DNA of 64,000 nt from Anthostomella pinea (Eukaryota; Ascomycota; Sordariomycetes; Xylariales; Xylariaceae). A program made the translations under genes and the position numbers. Each line of letters starts with the position of its first letter. The stretch's first letter is position 1. The notes beneath the pieces are model-generated. The model was not told where the DNA came from and did not search any database. It saw only the letters and a list, made by a program, of their open reading frames with translations. The DNA lies in contig CAUWAG010000020.1 of the NCBI GenBank assembly GCA_963556695.1, forward strand, positions 558,001 through 622,000, given 5' to 3'. This document shows, one piece after another, positions 53,606 to 64,000 of this stretch.

Positions 53606-54679
53606 CTCGTGGGTAATGAATTGCTCTGGCCTCTTTCAGGTCCAAAGCATAGGAAAGAAACACTACGAGGCTATCACCACAACTGCCCAAAAGGTATAAG
53701 CAGCCAGGCTGAGTAGTGCCGATTCGTTTGCCTTGAATGCAGCTGTGGACGACATGCGTGATTCGACGAATGATGCTGTCGCGAACCTTGCCTTCTCGAA
53801 CGCAAAGGGAGGATTGGCTGCGAGAATGGAAGTGATTGGGTCGACCGCCACTAGATACTGTGAACACTCATGTGAACACTCATGCGCAACTGTACTCCAG
53901 CTGGCGGCGGCCTGCCAGCTCGTCAGCTCCTGTGTGGCTTGGTAGGTGCTCCTGGCAAGCCCAGCAGGTGAAGTGGGTCCTGACCAGCCCACATACCCCA
54001 ATTGGGGCTGGCTGCAATCCCTAATCGGGGATAGTTGATTGCGGGGCTGCAAGCCCATCGTCACTATGACCATTGGGGCAGCTAATAGCCAAAGTTAGCG
54101 GGCCGTCAGTCGTTGACATCCAGGACTCAGGGCTATCAGGACTCAGGGGGCTGTCTCCAGGCTGCGCTACTGCGTCACAGCTTGTAGCAACATTGAGGAT
54201 GCGAGAGTGTGTAGCTGTGGCTGGTGATTGTGCATGGCTGATTTTAGAGCACCATTCAGGGTGTCGCACCCGGTTGGACATCACCAACACCCGACTTTTG
54301 TTATCTTCTTAATCAAGGTTCTCGCTGTTAGCTTTCTGGAACACAGAACGGAAACATCTCATCTATTTAGTGTGTAATTACCGCAGAGAAGGGGGAGACT
54401 ATGAGCCCTCAACCTTAGGAACACCAAGCTCCCGATCATGACGACACAGCCTAACTAGCGCACTGGACTATAGCGAGACGGTTACCTCGTCACATGCCGT
54501 CTTACCGTCTCTGTCTTCATCTTCATCCGCCTCTGGGACCCTCGAGGTGTACACTGGTAGGAGAAAGATAGGTCTTGAACTTCCCGTTTCCCGGTTCTCC
54601 CGGATTGCGATTGCATCCCACACCTCACACCTCACAACGCGCTCTCGGGTGAGAAGCAGCACCTGTATCAACATCGACA
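53606..54679. other. Region between divergent genes
   Basis: About 1.1 kb shared upstream region of the leftward MIT-like gene and the rightward sterol transporter gene. It contains a short direct repeat (GTGAACACTCAT twice, 53860-53883). No gene supported. Confidence 0.45.
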
Positions 54680-57600
54680 ATGAACGCTGCCAGTGGTAGC
54701 AGAAGCCCCGGCCGTGCCAGTGGTAGCAGTAACATGGACAAGGTTGCGGCGAAACTCCTACCGAAGAAACTGGCAGCGAAACGACGTTGGAAGAGACAAC
54801 CTTCGAAGGAGAGTTTTGGATCGGCCGTCAGCAACGAGGAACATCCTCGCGGCCGTAGCCCAGGCAGCACGCGTGAGCCGCTAAGGAACGGATCCGTCTC
54901 AACCACGCAATCCAGGCAATCCCAAGACACAGCTGAGGAGCCAGACGGACATGATGACCACGACCGTGACCGTGGTCATGACCATGACCAGGAGAGTGAA
55001 CCCCAAGAAGGGAGAGGTGGTGCCGCCCAAGACTTTGACCACGATCCGTAAGTCGTTACCCATATTCCAATTCCTTTGCTCTGTTCCCCATTCCAACTAT
55101 CACTCCATCATCCTCAGCCGACACTGTCCATGATAGCGGGTTCCATATTACTTGCCTACTCCGTATCTATTCCTCCCATCCCGAGCTTGATGCAAACCGC
55201 TACCACACGGGGAAAACCTGCCATGGCAGATACTTTGAACTCCTCTCCATTGTCTTGATTATAATCAACAAACAAAGGACACATGCACTTCTCGTGTGTT
55301 TGAAGATTGACCCTTGGCACCTGAAAGCCATCAGGTCAGAGATGGCGCACAGTCCAGATCCAGGACTGTGGATTGGGATCCATCCTTTGGTGGCCTTGGA
55401 AACGCATCCAGTAACCCATTAGGTATCCAGCCTCTTCGTGGAGCTCTCCAGTGCTAGCCCCGACGCCGCCTCATCCGCCTGTCTGCTCCCCGTCTCCCCT
55501 CCATACCTACTCTCAGCCGCCTCATCTCCTATTCCTGTCCTGTCATCCTTTGTCTCTGTCGATACCCTTCTTTGTCCTTCGCTGTCCTTCGTTACGTACG
55601 AATGCACGCTCCCATGTTGCGCTGCGGCTTGCAAATTGGTGTTACTTACTGTATCACATTACACATTGGTCTGACGCGCATCTACTCCTAGAGCCGACAG
55701 GTCTTCAGTTCGACCCAGCGTTCCTTCGACCCATCCATCGCAAATCGGCCATTTGACAACCTCGTCGCCCATCATTCAGGCCGATCATCTCCCCGAGGTC
55801 CAGTCCCTGGACCAGCAAGAGTCTTTCGAGAGTCTTTCGCGCTTTGCCACCTACTCCACGTCCGAAAGCTATTCTCACGAGCCAGCTCGTCGGCTGTCAA
55901 CCAGCAAGACCGGTCTGCAACCAGCTTCGGACTCGTCCACACGTCGATCGAAATCGCCAGCCGATAGGATAAAGGACGCTTTTCTGGGCAAGAGGGATGT
56001 GAGCGCCCCGGGCAGCGACAGACAAGCCGACACCTTTGACCACGAACCGAGTACCACATCATCAGACAAACCACCAGTCCAATCGATTTCCCAGTCGAAC
56101 TCAACCCTGGCTTCGCAGTCCGATGCAAATGTCGCCAAGGTAGCGGCCAACGAGCGATCACGTCGGCATAAGAGCCAGGCGCCTATGCTTGATACCTCAG
56201 CTCGTCCTCACACACCGCCGTCCGAGCCCGGGGCTCCTGTTATTGTCAATACCCCGCCGACTCCGACTGAATCGCATCATTCTAGGGACAGGAGTTTTTC
56301 GAACAGCTCGAGTCCAAAACCACATGTGCTTGTATCGCCCTCGGGTAACATGAGCACACACCGTAGACACAGATCAGGATCTGGAGCAAGCATTGGCCCG
56401 AGCAAGTTGTCCAACATAACACTGGCACCCTTGACACCAACTCCCGAAAACGCTGTTCCTCCCACGCCCGGAGCTGGTTTCTTTTCCAGTGTATTCTCCG
56501 CCGCGCAAAACGCTGCCACCACCTTGAGCAGTACAATCTCTAATACCAATATTGGATCCGCCGGAAACAAGCCCAAGGCAAACTTTTTCGGAGACACACA
56601 AGCCGGTGAGGACGACAGGGTCGAAGTTGAGCCATCTGCAGAGGGGTTGCATGATTCTAGTATGGGTAGCAAAGAGCCTGCTGTGAAGACACTCGGTATG
56701 GGTGACTTGAGCCTAAGCCAGCTGGGCTACCAGGAAGGTGGCAGCGCAACACCTACGCCCACCGCCAACAAATTCTCCGACGCTGCGGCTGATTCACGGG
56801 CGCGATCTGAATCCGCTCCCGTGGATGCCGCAAACACACACGCTCTTGGTGACGGTCAACTTGATGATTCAGGGGCTGGTAGGCCGAGATCCCTTTATGA
56901 TCCAGCTGCTGCGACCAGTCCCCCGACTAGTGTGTACGAAGGGAAGCAGGGCGCGGGCGTACATCGCAGTAGCAGCATACGAAGCGCCCTCTCGCGACGG
57001 CGGAAGCGTGGTAGTACTGGCGGAACCGCGGGCACTGCCGCTACTGTAAATACGATCGGAGCCGCCATAGCTGCAGCAAACGCCTCGGTCGCTCACCCTA
57101 ATGCTGCTGGGAGCGTCCCAAAGCTGACAGGGTTTGCTGTGGCGAGTAAGAAACGCAATCGGGACTTCCATGCCCTATTCAAGAGCGTACCCGACGACGA
57201 TTACCTCATTGAAGACTACAGTTGTGCTCTTCAGAGAGAGATCCTCGCCCACGGCCGACTCTACGTTTCTGAAGGGCACCTGTGCTTCAGCAGCAATATC
57301 CTCGGATGGGTAACAACCTTGGTTATGAGCTTCGACGAGATCGTATCAGTTGAAAAGAGAAGCACGGCTTTGCTTTTCAAAAACGGGCTCTTGATTACAA
57401 CACTACATGCAAAGCATGTGTTTGCCAGTTTCACCAGTCGGGACTCTACCTACGACCTAATCGTTAATATTTGGAAGCTTGGTCATCCGACTCTGCGCAG
57501 CTCGCTGAATGGTGTGTCGCTGGAAGAGACAGGAGGCGACAAAACCGAAAAGGTTGACGACGTTGAAAACGCAATCGGAAGCCAGAGCGTTTCAGGGTCG

Positions 57601-59074
57601 GAGGAGGAGGAGGAGGAGGAGGAGGAGGAGGAGGAAAGTGAAGACGGTGATGATATCTACGACGAGGACCAGGAAGACGACGATGTCCCCGAAGCATCCC
57701 AATTGACAGACTCAAGTCCCATCGAGACTGATGGCGAAAAAGCCGTACCTAGGAAAGCGTCCGGCGCCATTGCTTCCGCCGGTGCTATCGAAAAGACTGA
57801 TTTTGCGCCCTCGCCCGCCGGTGCGGTCGATTACCCTGGCCCCGCGGCTCATGCTCCAACCGACTGTGGCGACATGGACACTCATTACGACGTAGTGCTC
57901 GGTGACGACATCGTCCCTGCCCCCATCGGCAAAGTCTACAACATGATCTTTGGACCCGCGTCCGTAACATGGATTACGAAGTGGTTGAGTAACGACCAGA
58001 AGTGTTTCGACCTGCAGATGGAAGACAAGAAAGGGTTGACACAGGAGAACAAGTCCCGAAATTACACTTACATCAAGCCCTTGTACGCCTCGATAGGGCC
58101 GAAGCAGACCAAGTGCATCGTGAACGAAACATTGGAGCATATGGATCTTGAGAAAGCGGTGAACGTGCTCGTCACGGTACAGAACCCGGATGTGCCAAGT
58201 GGCAACGTATTCTGTGTCAAGACAAAATATTGTCTTTCATGGGCCGAAAACAATGCGACCCATGTCACAGTCAACTGTACCATTGAGTGGAGTGGTAAGA
58301 GTTGGCTAAAAGGTGAGTCGCCGAACGTAGCCAATATTCCCTGCTTTTATGCTTACCTCATTAGGACCTATCGAAAAGGGTGCCAAAGACGGCCAGACAC
58401 AGTACTGCAAAGACCTTTTCGCCAGCCTAAAAGCAGCGGTGTCCTCCCGGCCTCGGTCTTCGACTCTCAATGGTGGACCGGTGAAGGGCAAGAAAAGGAA
58501 GACCAAGGGCAAACTCCATCGAGCCTCCAAGGAGACTCTGCGAGGCCCGACCGACTCAGCAGCGTCCAAAGTTCAGGACTGGGGCCTACTTGAACCGCTC
58601 CACGGTATCCTCGGGCCCATTCTCGATATTCTCACGCCTGTACTCACCGGCAACGTGGTGTATGGATTACTTGTTGGTCTGTTAGTAGCGACCTGGTTTG
58701 GATTTGGTTCCAATGGTCAATCAAGGGGAGGTTACGGGCGAGACATGGGCTTCAATGGTTACCCAGACCGCGTCGTGGCCTACGAGGAGATATGGAGACG
58801 TGAGGAGAGCGACCTATGGAATTGGTTGGAAGAGAGGGTAGGCCTGCATCGCATGAATGAAGGCGCTTTGCCCATCCGCAAACGAGTGATGGAGCCACGG
58901 ACAGTGGAGGATAAACTGCGGGAAGAGCGCATGAATGAGAGGGAGGTGGGAGAAGCGATTAGAGTCACGGAGGAGAAGCTACAGGTCCTGAAATCAGTCA
59001 TGGACCGTAAGAAGGAGAACCCCATATCGGGAGGTAAAGCCAGACCAACGACGTTTCCCTCGTCCGAGAGGTAA
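54680..59074 (+). CDS. LAM/Ysp2-type sterol transporter (GRAM, VASt/StART-like, TM)
   Basis: Exons 54680-55047, 55692-58312 and 58365-59074 give 1232 residues with consistent phases. The second intron (58313-58364, 52 nt) is textbook. The first would be 644 nt (GTAAGT to CTCCTAG), unusually long here; a missed small exon or an internal start is possible. The N-terminal half is disordered, with basic and His/Asp-rich patches. A GRAM domain lies at about 609-718 (FHALFKSVPDDDYLIEDYSC, GRLYVSEGHLCFSSNILGW), followed by a poly-Glu tract. A VASt sterol-binding domain lies at about 850-1020 (HYDVVLGDDIVPAPIGKVYN, YIKPLYASIGPKQTKC, WSGKSWLKG). One TM segment follows near 1088-1108 (VVYGLLVGLLVATWFGF), then a coiled tail. 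The LAM proteins sit in the ER at plasma-membrane contacts and move ergosterol between membranes. Confidence 0.9.
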
Positions 59075-61147
59075 CAATGGCGGCGTGGGGCGAGCGGAGG
59101 AGACGAAGCAGGACAACGGTGCCAGTGCAGAGCAACTGACAAAACCGACTAACCTACACAATACACGACCTATACACACCACGCCACGACGAAGCACACC
59201 TGATTTTGTTGAGTACCTCATAACTTGTATATTAACAGAGAACCTGGTTCTGTCTATGTCGAGTTCCGTCCATACATCACTCGAGTGATACTATGAATGT
59301 GTAATAGGGCTCACCGCCACCGAATGCTATTCGAGCCGAAAGACGGCTGGTGTAAGCCCGTGTACTCGCCATCTCCAGAATTAGGATGTGATGCGTAGCA
59401 CCCTTGTACCAAAGAGGTAGACTCCTTCACGGCCCTTAATGAGCTCACTCGCGGCAACTGGCTCTGCTAGCGAGTGACACGATAGGTGAGGGCTTTAGTT
59501 TGACAGTAACGTTCAATAGTCCTCTACACCTTGCGGATGCAAAGATGGTATTGGTATGTGATACTCTGACGGGGAACGGACGTCATGCACAAGAACATAG
59601 GCTTGTCCGGGAGACCGCAAGAACATCGTCATGTTCCATAGGTTGAACGGTACTATGAATGGACTTCACTATAGCCCTATGACCTCACCCGCGATGTGTA
59701 GGTAGATACAGCGTCTCGCCGACATCCCTCACCCAATAACTACCTCAGATTACCTAGTGTCGAGTCCCTTCTTATATCTAGGAATGACATGACGAGACCG
59801 AGCAGATGAATATCGCAGGGAGGACGGCGAACGAGCCTCCAAGAACTCTGGCAGCTGAGCCATCAGGGGACTTCCCCGACCAAACACACACCTCTATATG
59901 GCATCGTACATCAAATATCGCTCCTCGAGAGACGACGAAGTGCCCCTGCAGACCCCAGCCCAGCATCAAGCGCAGTTGCCACGACGCCAAGGATTATTCA
60001 GACGCTAGTCCATCCCGTTAGCCTTGGCTGATGGGCTCGTCACCTGCAATTGCCGTAACACGTGGGCCAGGGATTCAGTCAGCATACCGGGCTCGGACGG
60101 GAGGCTGGCAGGCTGAGCTTCTGCTACAGTAAACAGCCAAGGTACGAGGTATAGGTAAGGTAGGTAGCTAGTACTGGCGAAGACACGGTGGAGAGGGCAT
60201 CAGAGTTTTTGGGGGGAGCTGCCCATTACGGACAAATATTATGGGTGCTCCTTTTCATTCGAGACAGACGCAGTCTGCTGCAGGCACGAGACACCCACAT
60301 ATAATATAGCCAGCCTGTGGGCGCTCATAGCGGCCAGCCCAGATGTGTCCAGAGTCATCGCGCTGATATCCCGCCCGAGTGAAGGCAGGTGTACTGTTGT
60401 GAACATTGGAACGTAGTAAGCCCTACGGTGGTATGATGGAGCCGAGGAGGAGACACGTGCACTCCGTCCCGCAGATAATGCAATATCACAATGAGCACTG
60501 ACAGGATGATGATCTCCCGCGTTCCTACGTTGCCCCCACTCAATGCCATAATACCCCGGCGGAGTTTTGACAGATTCTCGGAAGGGTTACCGAGGCTGGA
60601 GGCCTTATAGGCCAACTTGGCCCAGGCTCGCAACCGCATAGGGCGAGCACGCCAGCAACAGTCGCCAGCGGGGTTAGCTGCGACGGGGACTTTTCTTGTT
60701 GATCATACGTAAGAGGAGGCAGACCTGTCAGTGACTCGGTGAAGCTTGTGTGGGGGAATATGATGTGCTTCATAATCGTCTGATCTCTCTCTCAACAGAG
60801 ATATGGTGTCCGACCAGTCAGATCGACATTAGAGATCGTTGCCGTAGAGTCGCTTTGAATGCTGTATTTCTTTTCTGTAATGGATTCTATCCGATTGATA
60901 CAGTGAGCTCAGCCAGCGAGCTCGCTTGTCTAGCTTCCAAGTTCGGATGGCGAAAGGGCACAGGAGGTAGAATTAGGAAAGAGCCTCGAAGCGGTCATGT
61001 GACAGTAGCAGAGAAAGTGGATACAAAGTTAGTTTATCGGCTCGAGCCGAGACTGTAGGGGTGCCCAACTCCAAGCGTCCCTAGTTGTCGATATGGTTAT
61101 GCAGGCCAGCCTGCAGGGGTTCCCATATTCCCACCGTTTCCCACTAT
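59075..61147. other. Gene-poor interval
   Basis: About 2.1 kb between the 3' ends of two convergent genes. Short ORFs only, no motif. TACCTACC/GGTAGGTA words occur near 59740 and 60165. Confidence 0.45.
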
Positions 61148-62709
61148 TTACACTGTAGAGTGATCAACTCCCGGTGTCCCTTTGATGGATGGAGCACCGG
61201 ACTCCAACATTGGCCATTCGTCATCATTGTCGTCAGGCCCTTTCCGCTGCACCCTCGACGTCCCCATCTCGGTCAAAGTGATACCTGATTCTTGGTGTTT
61301 GGTTGCGTGCGTGCTGACGTGTCGAGTAACGGGAGTAAAGGCCCCTGGCCCCCGACTAGCGTAAGGCACAGAAGCTGACCGAGAGCTCTGCGCCATATTC
61401 CGCTGGAACCGTATGGGAACAAAGGTCTTGTACATGTACTGCCTGAATGTCCTCGTCGTGCCGAAGACGAAGAAAGCGAGGAGAGGGGGCGTGAGACCAG
61501 GGAGAAACAACACTGCCGTCTTTTGAGCTCGCGAAGTACTCAAGTCAGGCCTGCTCACGGTCTCGTCAATACTGGTGTTTTGCCGGGCAGCAAGTTGAAA
61601 GAGGACGTTGCTGAGTTCAAAGATGCTAAAACCTCAGTCAGCTTAACCTGTAAAATGTCTCTATATGATCCCATCATCATGATCGTGGATAGATCGAGTA
61701 TTATCCCAAAGTTCGAATGGACCAGTCCTCAACTCTAATGCAGCGACCATCGTGGAGATTCGGAGAGCACTCACCCGAGGAAGACAAAGCCAATCGTGAA
61801 GCGTGTTATCAGCCATCTGTCGTATATACTGCTCTGTGGTTTCTGTTGCGAAGATCCAGTGTTCTGGCCGCCTTCTGGAACTGACGCGCATTTGCCGTAC
61901 CCAACACTCCAGCTTTGGCACTGTCTTCGCGATTGTATATATCTCCAAAGGATGGCAAATAGGAAGCTGCAGCCTCCAGCGAGATTGATGATCACTTGAG
62001 ACGATGTCAGTTGAGGGAGGCCGAGGAGAAATAGAAATCGCTTACACAAGATGTCGGCAATCAGGAGGAAGGCGATGAAGCTGCTTCGAACTGCCTTCGC
62101 CTGAAGGAGAGATATCATGACAATCGGTAGGACAATGGAGATCACCTTGCCTGCGAGCTGGATGTGCTTGAGCGTGAGTCGTAGATGAGGTTTCGTGGAC
62201 CAGCCGTATACCGATTGAGTCAAGGAGAAGGCCCAAAACAACACGGATGTTGCCTCGATATTGTAGCAACAAAACTGTATGTAAAACAACACCAAGTCGA
62301 CCCCAGTAGAGCTATTGGCAATGACGAGTTCCGGATTCCCAGCATTGGCCCGAGCATGGTGGAATTGTTGTGTCATAACCGATTCCCATTTCCTATGGGA
62401 TTTCTTAGTTGTAGTTGCCAGTGCTGGTATTGAAGGGCGAGTGTCAAGGCTCACACGTAGACATGGAACTGCTGGATGATACTGGCCGTAGTCGAAATCA
62501 GAGTGAAGTAGGCAATCCATGCCACATCTAGTCAAGGTGATTAGCATCAGGAGGCAGATCCCAGAAGGTCTGAATAGCGCACAGCTTGTTCGTTCATGGT
62601 GAACCCACACCAACCAACTGAGCAACCCGCCGCATACCTCACAGATGAGACTGTAGAGAAGCACGCCCGCCGCTGCGCCGTGAGCTTCGGCTGGAATTCC
62701 AATAGTCAT
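61148..62709 (-). CDS. Seven-transmembrane protein, GPCR-like topology
   Basis: Five exons read leftwards, 62583-62709, 62455-62527, 62046-62392, 61775-61994 and 61148-61625, encode 414 residues. Introns are 55, 62, 51 and 149 nt with GTGCGC, GTGAGC, GTAAGC and GTGAGT donors; all phases agree, and splicing joins clean hydrophobic helices. Seven segments are visible: GVLLYSLICEVCGGLLSWLV; VAWIAYFTLISTTASIIQQF; VDLVLFYIQFCCYNIEATSV; VISIVLPIVMISLL; SSFIAFLLIADILLIINLAG; LITRFTIGFVFLGIFELSNV; VLFLPGLTPPLLAFFVFGTT. The C-terminal tail (about 100 residues) is polar and Ser/Thr-rich. There is no DRY or NPxxY motif, so receptor function is a topology-based guess. The open frame extends above the chosen ATG, but those residues lack conservation signs. 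Confidence 0.7.
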
Positions 62710-64000
62710 GTCGGTGGCCTCCCGTGACTGGTGGTCAGAACTCTCAGAGTCGTGTGTAGTCCGTGTGTACAAGACAGAAAGGAGGGAACCACGCCCTGGG
62801 AAGCGATGGAATTGTATATGTTCCACAGCCGTGCAACCTTCAGTCGTCCCCTGCTCAAGGTCTTATAATACGATATAGACAACGCGCATGGATGATAGTC
62901 CAATCCCCCACTCGGAGATTAGACATGGCTGCAGGTCTGGTGCGACATCAAGCAGACACATGAGGCTCAAAAAGAAACAGCTGATACTGTATGCAACGCG
63001 GCCACGCAGCCCATCAAAGGCCAAGGCATTTGTCGTACTTCTGAGTGTACGCTGACACTCCTCCTTCGTCCATAGTGACATTGGAGCTGCAACGGCGGCC
63101 AGAACGGATGTGAGTTACATCAGATGATCAGAGTCGATTCGACAGGGTTGAGGGTACCAAGTGTAACCCCAACGCTCGAGAATAAGAAATGGGGGTTTGA
63201 GAACCATCGAAGAAGAACTGCTATCGTGTATGCAGGTGGAGTGGGTCGCGAGCCTACAGTGCTTGGCTTCAGGGTATACCGGTAAGCTAGAGGCAGGTAA
63301 ATATGGCGTTCGCGAACAATGCCATATTCAGACTATTCAGATGAAGGTCTCCCGAGAAATGGTGATTCCCTTCAAGCTTCAGGAACATGATCCGCACTGA
63401 GCCGGACCGGGGGACCCAACGATCAGGCGAGCTCTCAGCTCCAAAAGGTAGTCTTCTCCGCGAATAGCTTCGTCATCCGATCGGACCGATCTAGTTGAGA
63501 CGGAGGTTGAATAGGGTCAGGGTTAGGAACCGGCAACATCGAGGTCATGTTGCAATTACTGCCAATACTCTTGAACGAGCTCCTCATCCCCCGGACGTCA
63601 TGATGGGTTCCGATCGAATGTTCTGTCAGCTCACTTCATGCAAACGAGGGAGACGAGTGGTCGGAAGGTGCTCCGGCGATGATTGGCCATTGGCTGTTGT
63701 GTCATCACATCTCTCACTGTCTCAGCCCTTGGTGTTGAGAGGAGGGGATCCCAGGCCATGTTCACTGCACTTCAATATCGTGTGTCAAGATACGCACGTT
63801 GGGGCACCAGCCACTTCCAGCAGGTTAGGTCCACTGTAACACGTCTAAGCCACAGATCATCACCCCGCTACGCCTCCAAAGTCCATTAACGCGATACTTC
63901 ACTCAAGACGCGTCTCAAATCGAAGCCTGTGAATCGTGAGCTGGGAATTGACCGATGCAACGCTGAACAAATCCTTTACATAATACCGCGACAGCACATC
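62710..64000. other. Interval to the window edge
   Basis: About 1.3 kb upstream of the seven-TM gene, partly its promoter. Short ORFs on both strands lack motifs; no repeat or RNA gene recognised. Confidence 0.4.

Noticed and set aside
1..64000. CRISPR arrays, bacterial operons or phage genes
   Set aside because: No regularly spaced repeats were seen, and gene structure with spliceosomal introns is eukaryotic throughout.

Overview
The window is nuclear DNA from a filamentous ascomycete (Pezizomycotina); the sequence alone does not fix the genus. Genes are interrupted by short introns of about 50-60 nt with GTRAGT-like donors and CTRAY-like branch sites. The readable genes include a verprolin (WIP), a CHO2 phosphatidylethanolamine methyltransferase, a LAM-type sterol transporter and a type II membrane glutaredoxin. 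Transposons of fungal type (Tad1-like LINE, pogo/Fot-like DNA elements, a DUF3435 recombinase relic) show transition-rich decay that resembles RIP (repeat-induced point mutation).

Layout. 0-1.1 kb: two leftward genes, one cut by the window edge and one a DEAH-helicase-like P-loop protein. 1.1-6 kb: gene-poor; it holds decayed coding pieces, a 21-bp tandem repeat and a 555-bp SINE with perfect anatomy (tRNA-like head with A and B boxes, 3' tetranucleotide tail, 15-bp target site duplication). 6.8-11.4 kb: a decayed, probably former metabolic pair, a berberine-bridge-type FAD oxidase and an aldehyde dehydrogenase, both frameshifted. 11.5-15.5 kb: glutaredoxin and F-box genes; two 68-69 bp palindromic mini-elements sit on either side of the F-box gene. 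16-18.6 kb: weak hypothetical genes. 18.9-24.6 kb: a nearly complete but dead Tad1-type LINE on the minus strand, whose last ~175 bp match the 3' end of the SINE at 3 kb. 25.5-33.1 kb: three host genes (charged zinc-ribbon protein with a premature TAG, verprolin, 1052-aa fungal protein). 35.2-42.9 kb: an AT-rich nest of dead transposons, comprising a pogo relic, a DUF3435 tyrosine-recombinase relic, and a second pogo element with clear TIRs and TA duplication that carries an internal piece of the same LINE. 43.8-62.7 kb: a well-preserved gene-rich half with CHO2, an RNase III-like protein lacking two catalytic acids, an S/T-rich single-pass surface protein, a MIT/coiled-coil protein (Atg38/NRBF2-like candidate), a LAM/Ysp2-like sterol transporter and a seven-TM protein.

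No operon-like functional cluster is visible. Several housekeeping genes act on membranes (CHO2 phospholipid methylation in the ER, LAM sterol transfer at ER contact sites, secretory-pathway glutaredoxin, verprolin in actin-driven endocytosis), but they look like independent neighbours. The most interesting biology is the mobile-element story: a SINE and a LINE in one window sharing a 3' recognition tail, and a tiny palindromic repeat family next to genes. All gene models are read by eye from ORFs and splice consensus; none was checked by RNA data or homology search.
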